Below, one piece after another: positions 54,796-62,616 of a stretch of 64,000 nucleotides of DNA (positions within the stretch are counted from its first letter, which is position 1; the number at the start of each line of letters is the position of its first letter). The translations under genes were made by a program, and so were the position numbers. The notes below the pieces were generated by a model, which was not told where the DNA came from, made no database searches, and saw nothing but the letters and a program-made list of their open reading frames with translations. Origin of the DNA: an uncultured Erythrobacter sp. Its GTDB lineage: Bacteria; Pseudomonadota; Alphaproteobacteria; Sphingomonadales; Sphingomonadaceae. The DNA lies in contig CANNCL010000001.1 in NCBI GenBank assembly GCA_947503155.1, positions 1 through 64,000 on the forward strand. Direction: 5' to 3'.

Positions 54796-55938
54796 GTGAA
54801 AACCATCACACGAACATTAGGGGCGAGAGCAATGATTGCTCTCGCCTTTTTGTTTTTGCAGACAGGCTACGGCGCAGCGGCGGATGATGGCCAAAGCAGC
54901 AACCCGCAAGGAGCCGCGCAGTTTGAGCGTTTTGCCCCGCGCGGCGCAACGCTCAACGCGAAAGTGGATTACACTTGGTGGGACACAAGGACGCGCAATC
55001 TGGTGCTGTCTATGGGACCATCGACCCGGTCCCGCGTGAGCAGGCCGCAGCGAACAACCGGCAGCCAAATTCTGTGGGGCCACACATCATCATACCGGTT
55101 GGAAGGGTCGCGGTTGGCGTTCTCTTTTCTAGAGGCTGACATCATTGAAAGTTTCACGGCCTATCGCCGCGATCTTGAACAAACCGCCGATCAAATCGAA
55201 ATCACCGCTCTGCCGCGCAATGAACAGCTGGCCTATTGGATCAACCTCCACAATGTTGCGGTCGCTGAACAGATAGCCATCCACTGGCCAGTCCGCGAAC
55301 CGGCGACAATTCTGATCGACGGGCAACCATTGGACACGGCGCGTTTCCTGACGGTCAATGGCGTCAAATTGAGTCCATCCGATATCCGCACCCGGATCGT
55401 CTATCCCAATTGGCGCAGCCCAAATGTGATTTACGGTTTTTGGCGCGGCACAATCGGGGGGCCATCGCTTCAGCGTGAGGCTTATAATGCTGACAATGTA
55501 TCGAGACTGCTGATTTTTGGAGCGAGCGAGTTCATAAACTCGCTGAGGGGGACGCAGCGGCGCGGCGATCTCTTGCTGACATCCGAAATTTATGAAGAGG
55601 CCGCCCCGTATTATTTTGCAAACTTTGGCGATGATCTGCGCGCGCATCTCGCCCGGTATGCGGAACGGGACGTTGCGCAAATCCTCGAACGCACCGATCA
55701 GGTTGCCGCGACCATCGCCGTGCCAGACATTGCCGATCTGGCAGGCGGAATGCGCGAACCCAGCACAACCCCGGTGACCATCAATGGCAGGCCCGGGATG
55801 CGCATGACGCCCAGCATCGCGCGGATGCTTCAGGAACGCAGTACGAAATTGCGCGAACTGGGCCGCGAACGCATAGGCACGGTTCGTGTTGAATTGAGTT
55901 CCGATTCAGACCCCGCAAACGGCGGTGAAGTCGAATAG
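54796..55938 (+). CDS. Exported DUF547 protein, paralogue 1
   Basis: A 380-residue protein with a signal peptide (basic start, then ALAFLFLQTGYGAAA) and a DUF547 domain. Family blocks are RNEQLAYWINLHNVA (about residue 140), YGFWRGTIGGPS (about 214) and EFINSLRGTQ (about 247). It ends in GGEVE. The GTG at 54796 gives the better signal peptide; an ATG at 54832 falls in the loop of the infC terminator. Only 8 bases separate it from infC, so expression must rely on readthrough of that terminator or on an unseen internal promoter. DUF547 has no proven activity. First of four tandem paralogues. Confidence 0.85.
   Translation: MKTITRTLGARAMIALAFLFLQTGYGAAADDGQSSNPQGAAQFERFAPRGATLNAKVDYTWWDTRTRNLVLSMGPSTRSRVSRPQRTTGSQILWGHTSSYRLEGSRLAFSFLEADIIESFTAYRRDLEQTADQIEITALPRNEQLAYWINLHNVAVAEQIAIHWPVREPATILIDGQPLDTARFLTVNGVKLSPSDIRTRIVYPNWRSPNVIYGFWRGTIGGPSLQREAYNADNVSRLLIFGASEFINSLRGTQRRGDLLLTSEIYEEAAPYYFANFGDDLRAHLARYAERDVAQILERTDQVAATIAVPDIADLAGGMREPSTTPVTINGRPGMRMTPSIARMLQERSTKLRELGRERIGTVRVELSSDSDPANGGEVE
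54822..54857 (+). terminator. Intrinsic terminator of infC, inside the next reading frame
   Basis: A perfect 11-bp stem, GGCGAGAGCAA (54822-54832) with TTGCTCTCGCC (54836-54846), a 3-base loop and TTTTTGTTTTT. It starts 34 bases after the infC stop, the ideal position. It lies within the first 20 codons of the DUF547 paralogue that starts at 54796. Confidence 0.9.
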
Positions 55939-56207
55939 GCGAGGTGCGGGTCGTTCATCCCCGACCAACGGCAGGTGTATTCGACAAATAACACACCGCA
56001 TCCGATTGGCGGGAACAAACGTAACCTAAGGTGGTCTATACAATGAGTTACGAGGCGCGGGTCTGAACCTAGCTCTGGCATTCGCCAGAGTATTCCCCCA
56101 AGGAACCGGCCCGCTCCTCAAATCGAAACCCCTCTTGGCCGCTTGAACCGGCCAGACCTGCAAGGCTCATCCTCTAGAAGCCGCCCAGTTGAAAAGGACT
56201 GTTAGAA

Positions 56208-57341
56208 ATGATCCGACTTCAGGCCCTAGCCCCTCTCATGCTCGGCGCGGCTTCCGTGCTTGCGCTCGCCTCGGCCCCTGCGGCCGCACAGAATGCGCCC
56301 GCCGCCGATGCGGCCTTCGCGACATTCACCCCCAGCGATACGCCCAATAGCGACGGGATCGATTATTCGATCTGGGATGAAGCGATGAGCAATCTCGTCA
56401 TTTCGATGGGCCCTTCCCTGCGCGAAACCGCCGGACGGCCAACCCCCGGCCTGGGCACGCGCCGCCAATATGGGCACATTTCGCGTTACCGCCTCGAAGG
56501 CACGCGGATCATGTTCACTTTCCTCGATAGTGAAGTGATCGCCAGCTTTACCGAATATCGCGAAGACCTGGAACGCACCGCGGATATTGTCGATATTCAA
56601 GCGCTCAACCGCAATGAACAACTGGCCTATTGGATCAACCTTCACAATGTTGCGATGATCGAACAGATTGCCAATGCTTGGCCCGTGCGCCAGCCGCGCG
56701 AAATTAAGGTGGACGGCGTCGCGCTTGATGATGCCCGGTTCATCACAGTCGAAGGTATCGCCCTTTCGCCGCGCGACATCCGCGAACGGATCGTCTTTGC
56801 CAATTGGAGCGATCCGCGTGTGATCTATGGCTTTTGGCGCGGCGAAATTGGCGGCCCGTCAATTCAGCGCGAGGCGTATAATGCCGACAATGTGTCGCGC
56901 CTGCTCGACCGGGGCGCACGCGATTTCGTGAACTCCCTGCGCGGCACACAAAAACGCGGCAACACATTGGACGTGTCCGAATTGTTTGAAGAAGTGGCAC
57001 CGTTCTACTTTGCCGATTTCGACACCGATTTGCGCGCCCATTTGGCTCAATTCGCCAATGAAGACACCGCCGCTTTGCTCTCTTCGACGACGCAGATCGA
57101 CGCCAATGTCAACGAATACGACATTGCCGACCTTGCTGGCGGTGTGCGCGAACCGACCTATTCCAACGTCACGTCTGCGGATGGCAATTCCTACAGTTTC
57201 CGCATCCCGCAAAGCATGGCCCGCCTGCTTCAACAGCGTGAGCAGAAATTCCAGCGGATCATCCGCGAAGGGCGCACGGGCACTGTGACCTTCAGCAATA
57301 TTCAGCTGCCGGGTGATCCGGAAAATGACGAAGTTGAATAA
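56208..57341 (+). CDS. Exported DUF547 protein, paralogue 2
   Basis: A 377-residue protein with a signal peptide ending PAAAQ. The DUF547 blocks RNEQLAYWINLHNVAMIEQI, YGFWRGEIGGPSIQREAY and DFVNSLRGTQ are present, and it ends NDEVE. AAGGA precedes the ATG. About 270 bases without a recognisable gene separate it from paralogue 1 and should hold its own promoter. A strong terminator follows, so it is probably a single-gene unit. Confidence 0.88.
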   Translation: MIRLQALAPLMLGAASVLALASAPAAAQNAPAADAAFATFTPSDTPNSDGIDYSIWDEAMSNLVISMGPSLRETAGRPTPGLGTRRQYGHISRYRLEGTRIMFTFLDSEVIASFTEYREDLERTADIVDIQALNRNEQLAYWINLHNVAMIEQIANAWPVRQPREIKVDGVALDDARFITVEGIALSPRDIRERIVFANWSDPRVIYGFWRGEIGGPSIQREAYNADNVSRLLDRGARDFVNSLRGTQKRGNTLDVSELFEEVAPFYFADFDTDLRAHLAQFANEDTAALLSSTTQIDANVNEYDIADLAGGVREPTYSNVTSADGNSYSFRIPQSMARLLQQREQKFQRIIREGRTGTVTFSNIQLPGDPENDEVE

Positions 57342-57390
57342 GTGTTTGCCCGTGATCGGGCGGTAAAATTTGCTTTAGAAGCCCGTCAAA

Positions 57391-57414
57391 CCCGCCCGGT
57401 TTGGCGGGCTTTTT
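57391..57414 (+). terminator. Intrinsic terminator after DUF547 paralogue 2
   Basis: The stem CCCGCC (57391-57396) and GGCGGG (57403-57408) has a 6-base loop and is followed by CTTTTT. It lies about 50 bases after the stop and separates paralogue 2 from paralogue 3. Confidence 0.85.
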
Positions 57415-57495
57415 CATGCGCGGTGTGGACCCGTGTCAGCACCTTGAATTTACACTATTTCTGCTGCATCATTTCGCAGTGGGAGAGAGATAATC

Positions 57496-58635
57496 ATGCG
57501 CAGCATTGGGATTAAAATTTGTGTCGTTCTTGGCCTGATGGCCGCGCCCGCCGCTATCCATGCGCAATCCAGCGCCGCGCCAATTGCCGATACCAATAGT
57601 GCGCAGTCGGCCGCCGCGAACCGCTTCGCCATTTTCACCCCGACAACCACCCCAATCCGGCACCGGATCGACTATGATATTTGGGATTTCGCGCTCAAGA
57701 ATATTGTGATTTCGATGGGACCATCAAATCGGTCCGTTCCGTTTGCCCCTGTCCGCCCGCTCGGTACGCGAATGCGCCAAGGGCACAATTCGCGCTACCG
57801 ATTAGAAGGGTCGATGGTGGGGTTTTCGTTCCTAGATGCTGAAGTCATTGCGAGCCTCACTGAATATCGCCGCGATCTGGAAAGCGTTGCGGACACACTC
57901 GACATTTCGTCCTTGCCGCGAAACGAACAACTCGCCTTTTGGCTTAACCTTCACAATGTCGCGATGGTCGAACAGATCGCCAATGCTTGGCCCGTACGCC
58001 AACCGCGCTCGATCGAAATAGACGGCGTGCCGCTTGATGACGCCCCATTCATCACTGTCGCAGGTGTCGCAATGAGCCCGCGCGACATTCGGGAAAACAT
58101 CGTCTTCGCCAATTGGCGCAATCCCAAAGTCATCTATGGTTTTTGGCGCGGCGAAATTGGCGGGCCAGAGCTTGAACGAGAAGCCTATACCGGCGCCAAT
58201 GTCAGTTCATTGCTGGATGGCGGGGCGACCAATTTTGTAAATTCCCTGCGCGGTACGCAAAAGAATGGCGACCGGCTCGATATCTCGGCGCTCTATGATG
58301 AAACGCGCCGATTTTACTTCTCCGATTTCGAAACCGATGTGCGCGCACACATCGCCGAATATGCGAATGAGGAAGTGACCGACATTTTGGGCCGCACAAC
58401 ATTGGTGCGCGCCTCGATCCGGGAATGGGACATCGCCGATCTTTCGGGCGGATCGCGCGGGGCGAATTATCTGGGCAGCAGCCGTCCCGGAATCTCCCCC
58501 GGAATGGCGCAGCTCTTAATTCAGCGTCAGCAAAAGCTTGAAACAATGGAACGCCGCGAAGAGCGGACAGGCCGCGTGATCTTTTCGAACATTGATTTGC
58601 CCGGTGATCCGCCGAACAAGAACGCCGTTGAATAA
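57496..58635 (+). CDS. Exported DUF547 protein, paralogue 3
   Basis: A 379-residue protein with a signal peptide (cleavage near IHAQ). The DUF547 blocks are RNEQLAFWLNLHNVAMVEQI, YGFWRGEIGGPELEREAY and NFVNSLRGTQ, and it ends NAVE. It is closest in sequence to paralogue 2. GGGAGAGAGAT precedes the ATG. It follows the terminator after paralogue 2, so it has its own promoter in the 57415-57495 gap. Confidence 0.88.
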   Translation: MRSIGIKICVVLGLMAAPAAIHAQSSAAPIADTNSAQSAAANRFAIFTPTTTPIRHRIDYDIWDFALKNIVISMGPSNRSVPFAPVRPLGTRMRQGHNSRYRLEGSMVGFSFLDAEVIASLTEYRRDLESVADTLDISSLPRNEQLAFWLNLHNVAMVEQIANAWPVRQPRSIEIDGVPLDDAPFITVAGVAMSPRDIRENIVFANWRNPKVIYGFWRGEIGGPELEREAYTGANVSSLLDGGATNFVNSLRGTQKNGDRLDISALYDETRRFYFSDFETDVRAHIAEYANEEVTDILGRTTLVRASIREWDIADLSGGSRGANYLGSSRPGISPGMAQLLIQRQQKLETMERREERTGRVIFSNIDLPGDPPNKNAVE

Positions 58636-58739
58636 CGCGCAGATTTGACAGGTTGGTGCGGCGGACATTTATTTGAGGTTCAGAAATTTCGTGATACGCT
58701 GTTCTTTCGAAGCGATATTTTCGACGTGGGAGAGATTCA

Positions 58740-59933
58740 ATGAAGCCTCGTTCTAGCCTGAAGTTTGTTGCCGCTGCACTCGCCGCCACCAGCCTTGCCT
58801 CGCCGCTGGCCGCAGAGAGCGCCTCTGTCGCAGTTCCAACGCAGAGCCAGACGCGCGCTCCCTCAGTCAGCAGCGCTCCATCAGGGCTTGCCCAATTCAC
58901 CCCGGCGGCTCAGCGGCGTGAACACCGGATCGATTACGAACATTGGGACGAGGCGCTGGGCTGGTTTGTGGTGCCGATGGGGCCATCAATCCGGCAAGGC
59001 GCGCCGCGCGTGGATCCGATGACCGGCACCCGCCGCATCTTCGGGCACGAATCGCGCTACCGCCTCGAAGGGAACCGCGTTGCCTTTTCCTACCTGACGC
59101 CTGAAATCATGAGCGCCATCACGCAATATCGCGCCGATCTGGAACGGGTCGGCAGCGAACTTGATCTGACGGCGATCCCTCGCAATGAACAGCTCGCTTT
59201 CTGGATCAACTTGCACAATGTCGCCGTGATCGAGGCACTGGCCCGCCAATATCCGCTGAGCGAGGCCGACGCATCGCTGGACGATACTAAGGTCGTGACC
59301 GTCGGCGGGGTTGATCTGTCGCCGCGCGATATCCGCGAAGGCATCGTCTATCCCAACTGGAACGATCCCAAAGTCATGTACGGCTTTTGGCGCGGCGCAA
59401 TCGGCGGCCCGTCGATCCAACGGCTGGCCTATACTGGCGGGAATGTTGATGCGTTGCTGTCGCTATCTGCGGAGGAATTTGTAAATTCACTGCGCGGGGT
59501 AGAGCGGTGGGGTGGGGCGCTGCGCGTCAGCCCGATCTATCAAGAAGCAGCGCGTTTCTATTTCGATGACAGCGACACTTTGCGCGCCCACCTGACCCAA
59601 TATGCCCGCGACGATGTGCGCGAATTGGTGAGTGAAACCGAACAGGTCGCCTATAAGGATCTGGAGGGCGACCTTGCCGATTTGGCGCGCGGCGAAAGCC
59701 AAATGTTGCTCGTCCCGCTAACGTCGATTGTTTGCGGCGGCTCTTGCTCTCCCAGCACCGGATTGTCCGACGCTATGCCGGTTCGCAACCGCCCCAATCT
59801 GGCGATCCAGCGCCTGATGCAGGAGCGCGCGACCAAGCTTGAGCGGGCCCGCCGCCAAGGCATACGCAGCGGCATGGTGATCTATGGCGACGGCGATTAT
59901 TCAGCAGCCGACGCGCCGCCTGAGGTCGAATAA
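58740..59933 (+). CDS. Exported DUF547 protein, paralogue 4
   Basis: A 397-residue protein with a signal peptide ending PLAAE, the most diverged of the four. It keeps RNEQLAFWINLHNVAVIE, YGFWRGAIGGPSIQ and EFVNSLRG. It also has a CGGSC cysteine pair near residue 335 that the others lack, and it ends PPEVE. GGGAGAGATTCA precedes the ATG, very like paralogue 3. It is convergent with the GNAT gene, with 2 bases between the stops. Confidence 0.88.
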   Translation: MKPRSSLKFVAAALAATSLASPLAAESASVAVPTQSQTRAPSVSSAPSGLAQFTPAAQRREHRIDYEHWDEALGWFVVPMGPSIRQGAPRVDPMTGTRRIFGHESRYRLEGNRVAFSYLTPEIMSAITQYRADLERVGSELDLTAIPRNEQLAFWINLHNVAVIEALARQYPLSEADASLDDTKVVTVGGVDLSPRDIREGIVYPNWNDPKVMYGFWRGAIGGPSIQRLAYTGGNVDALLSLSAEEFVNSLRGVERWGGALRVSPIYQEAARFYFDDSDTLRAHLTQYARDDVRELVSETEQVAYKDLEGDLADLARGESQMLLVPLTSIVCGGSCSPSTGLSDAMPVRNRPNLAIQRLMQERATKLERARRQGIRSGMVIYGDGDYSAADAPPEVE

Positions 59934-59935
59934 AC

Positions 59936-60541
59936 TCAATCTGCCGGGCGGATCATGGTCCAAAATTTGGGACCACCGTCCGGCACATTCCATTCTTCGC
60001 TAATTTCAAAGCCCAGCCGCGTGTAAATCGCGACATTGGCCGGCGTCGCGGTTTCGAGCAGAACCCCGGTGCCGCTCTCAGCAGCGCGCGCAATACCGGA
60101 GCGGATGATCGCCCCGCCCCACCCTTTACCCTGAACATCTGGCGTAACCCCGACATAGCGCAAATAGGTGAAATTCTGCGGATCAGGGTGGCGGGCATAC
60201 ATGGCATCCGCCACTTTCAACCCGCGCGGCAATGCCGTGCCAAAGACGCCGACCATCCTCAGATTGTCGCGAATACTATCGAGCAAACCATCACGAATAT
60301 GGCCGGGCGGATACCATAGCGCCGCCGCTTCGCCCTGCGCAGAGGCTAGCACTTCGCCGTGACGATGCGATTGTTCCGCCATCACACCGAAGAAACGCGG
60401 CAGCACTTTGCGGCGGCGCGCCGGATCGGGGATGATCCATGACAGCGCCGGATCATCCTGAAAGGCGCGCGCTAATGTCTGCGCCACACGGCCCGGTTGA
60501 TCGTCAGGCCGCGCGGGTGAGATAGAATGGTTGGTGTTCAT
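59936..60541 (-). CDS. GNAT-family N-acetyltransferase
   Basis: A 201-residue cytosolic enzyme. The acetyl-CoA site is seen as LRYVGVTPDVQGKGWGGAII (V-x-P with the Q-G-K-G-W-G loop), followed by GVLLETATPANVAIYTRLGF, the usual motif B. Substrates are diverse, so small molecules, antibiotics or amino groups are all possible. The start is the ATG at 60541. It is divergent from the SLC13 transporter gene. Confidence 0.87.
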   Translation of the reverse strand: MNTNHSISPARPDDQPGRVAQTLARAFQDDPALSWIIPDPARRRKVLPRFFGVMAEQSHRHGEVLASAQGEAAALWYPPGHIRDGLLDSIRDNLRMVGVFGTALPRGLKVADAMYARHPDPQNFTYLRYVGVTPDVQGKGWGGAIIRSGIARAAESGTGVLLETATPANVAIYTRLGFEISEEWNVPDGGPKFWTMIRPAD

Positions 60542-60663
60542 AGCGTGGGCATATCACAACCGGTCCAAAACTCGCGACAGGAGCTTGCGATTGCCGGTGA
60601 AGTTGTCAGGGTGCGGCGCGAATGCGGCTCAATTTGAGTGCGCGAAGTGAGGGGATTTACCAG

Positions 60664-62259
60664 ATGACACCCCAGATAACAGCCCAGATAACGCCCCAGA
60701 TAACGGCGCGCCAAATTGGCCTGTTCCTCGGCCCGCTTGTCTTCGCCCTCACCGCGCTCACTGCTGCACCTGCTGGCATGAGCGGCGAAGCATGGCTGGT
60801 CGCAGGCTTGGTAATCTGGATGGCGGCATGGTGGATGACGGAGGCGGTGCCGCTTTCGGTGACCGCATTGCTGCCCTTTATCGTCCTCCCTTTGGGCGGG
60901 GTAATGACCGCAAAAGCCACCGCCAGCTCTTATTACGCGCCGATCCTGTTCCTGCTGCTTGGCGGCGCATTCATCGCGCTGACGATAGAGCGAACCGGTC
61001 TGCATCGGCGGCTTAGCCTCGCGATCCTGAAAGCGATTGGTTCGGATGGCGGACAGGGCCGATTGCTGCTCGCATTTATGGTCAGCGCGGCGATCTTGTC
61101 GATGCTGATCTCCAACACATCGACGGCGCTGATCATGATGCCAATGGCGCTGGCGGTGCTTGCTGGCGGTACGTCTATTGGCGCTTCCGCGCTTCCCAAC
61201 CACCCTCTCCCCCGCCCTCTCCCCCGCCCTTCCGCCCTTCAGGATACAATTCCGGGTGGAAGTGCGCGGGAGAGGGCGGCTGGGCATCAAGGTTCGGCGG
61301 ATGCCGAAACGCCTCAGCAAGAAGGCCTGTTCGGCGCTCTACCGATGGGGATCGCTTTTGGCGCGACGATTGGCGGGCTTGGCACAATCGTCGGCTCCCC
61401 CACCAATGGGATCGCGGTGCAATTGCTCAACGATATGATCGGGCTGGAAATCAGCTTTGCGCTGTGGATGGCGTATGGTTTGCCGGTCGTGCTGATCGGA
61501 GTGCCGCTTGCCGCATTCATCATTGCCCGCGTGCAAAAGGTTGCCGCGCACCCATTTGATGTCGCCGCCGCCCGGCGCTCCATTGATGACGCATCGCCGT
61601 GGTCGAGCGCGGAGAAACGCCTCGTCCCGATCATTGCCATCACATTCATGTTGTGGATGAGCCGCCGCTGGGTCTCACCCTATTTGCCAGAAAACAGTTG
61701 GACCGATGGCAGCATCGCCGTGATCGCGGCCATCGCGCTGTTCCTCGTGCCCGATGGGACGCGGCCCGATGGAAAATCGCGGCCCTTGCTCAAATGGAGC
61801 GAGGCAGACCGCGCGCCTTGGGGCGTGATCCTGATGTTTGGCGGCGGATTGGCGCTGGCGGCGGGGATGCAGGCGAGCGGATTGGCCGGATGGCTGGGCG
61901 AGGCATTGCTGCCGCTGGATGCGGTGCCGCTAATATTGATGGCGCTGGCGATTGCGGCGATGGTCGTGTTGATCACAGAATTCGCCAGCAATGTTGCCAC
62001 CGCCAGCGCGATCATCCCCATTGTCGCCAGCTTGGCCGCCGCACTGGGCCTGGGCGAGGATGCGATCCTGATCGCGATGCCGGCGGCGCTTGCGGCAAGC
62101 TGGGGCTTTATCCTGCCCGCAGGAACCGGCCCGAACGCGATTGCATGGGGCACGGGCCGCCTGCGGATTGGGCGTCTGGTGCGCGCGGGGATCGTCCTCG
62201 ATCTGGTCGGTATTGCGATGATTGTGGGGATGGTTTGGGGAATTTCCTACATCATGTGA
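60664..62259 (+). CDS. SLC13/DASS-family anion transporter
   Basis: A 531-residue multi-pass protein of the divalent anion:sodium symporter family (dicarboxylates, sulfate or phosphate; substrate unknown). Family motifs are the SNT substrate motif in MLISNTSTALIMMP (about residue 156) and its partner EFASNVATASAIIPI near the C-terminus. It is normal apart from a low-complexity insertion after about residue 180 (PLPRPLPRPSALQ to about AETPQQEG), encoded by an in-frame palindrome. The N-terminus is PQIT/AQIT repeats from a 12-bp tandem repeat. The ATG at 60664 is preceded by AGGGG; an ATG at 60622 is also in frame. Confidence 0.9.
   Translation: MTPQITAQITPQITARQIGLFLGPLVFALTALTAAPAGMSGEAWLVAGLVIWMAAWWMTEAVPLSVTALLPFIVLPLGGVMTAKATASSYYAPILFLLLGGAFIALTIERTGLHRRLSLAILKAIGSDGGQGRLLLAFMVSAAILSMLISNTSTALIMMPMALAVLAGGTSIGASALPNHPLPRPLPRPSALQDTIPGGSARERAAGHQGSADAETPQQEGLFGALPMGIAFGATIGGLGTIVGSPTNGIAVQLLNDMIGLEISFALWMAYGLPVVLIGVPLAAFIIARVQKVAAHPFDVAAARRSIDDASPWSSAEKRLVPIIAITFMLWMSRRWVSPYLPENSWTDGSIAVIAAIALFLVPDGTRPDGKSRPLLKWSEADRAPWGVILMFGGGLALAAGMQASGLAGWLGEALLPLDAVPLILMALAIAAMVVLITEFASNVATASAIIPIVASLAAALGLGEDAILIAMPAALAASWGFILPAGTGPNAIAWGTGRLRIGRLVRAGIVLDLVGIAMIVGMVWGISYIM
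60671..60706 (+). repeat. 12-bp tandem repeat at the transporter N-terminus
   Basis: Three units of CCCAGATAACxx (60671-60682, 60683-60694, 60695-60706) encode PQIT, AQIT, PQIT in the cytoplasmic tail. In-frame length change would not break the gene. Confidence 0.85.
61212..61279. repeat. In-frame palindromic repeat inside the transporter gene
   Basis: The arms CCGCCCTCTCCC (61212-61223) and GGGAGAGGGCGG (61268-61279) pair perfectly. An inner imperfect pairing (CTTCCGCCC with GGGTGGAAG) leaves a loop around AGGATACAATT. The left arm is preceded by a second CCCTCTCCC. It is translated into a Pro/Arg-rich linker and resembles a mobile palindromic element that landed in frame. Confidence 0.7.
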
Positions 62260-62277
62260 GGTGTGTATCGGGGGCGC

Positions 62278-62370
62278 ATGACCTACCATTTATTGCTCCC
62301 CTATATTCTACCTGCTTTTCTCGGCGTTTTGCTCGGTATTTATGAAATTTGGCGGCCTAATACTGGCTAG
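62278..62370 (+). CDS. Possible 30-residue hydrophobic protein
   Basis: An ATG at 62278, with GGGGGCG just before it, opens a 30-codon frame (MTYHLLLPYILPAFLGVLLG, then IYEIWRPNTG and TAG) encoding one membrane helix with a polar end. It starts 18 bases after the transporter stop. It could be a small transporter-associated membrane protein. Chance cannot be excluded for such a short frame. Confidence 0.35.
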   Translation: MTYHLLLPYILPAFLGVLLGIYEIWRPNTG

Positions 62371-62616
62371 AGGTTTTTTGCCCCTAGACAGTGTGTCAGG
62401 TGTGTCAGCACGGAACCGCACACGTCGCATCACAGACCGCGGCACACAGGCATAAGCGATCAAAACCGGTTGCAACTGAAACCACCCCGCGTTAGGCGCA
62501 ATCCACCAAACGGCCTTTGGGGAGAGGCGCTTCTGCGGAGGTTAGAAGCGGGTGCCCGGAAGGTTCCTCAATTGGCTCCTGCCTTCCTGGGAGCGCACAT
62601 GAGGAAGGACCCCGCC
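62371..62616 (+). promoter_or_regulatory. Structured leader of the cystathionine gamma-synthase-family gene
   Basis: About 246 bases before the ATG at 62617. Hairpin 1 pairs CGCTTCT (62528-62534) with AGAAGCG (62544-62550). Hairpin 2 pairs GTGC (62552-62555) with GCAC (62595-62598) and, inside, GGAAGG (62558-62563) with CCTTCC (62582-62587). That CCTTCC can instead pair with GGAAGG at 62603-62608, which is the ribosome-binding site. Such exclusive pairings are what a translational switch needs. I cannot match it to SAM-II or another named riboswitch. Confidence 0.5.

Noticed and set aside
62371-62616. SAM-II or another named riboswitch before the cystathionine gamma-synthase-family gene
   Set aside because: The characteristic conserved bases of SAM-II are not found. 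I report only an unclassified structured leader.
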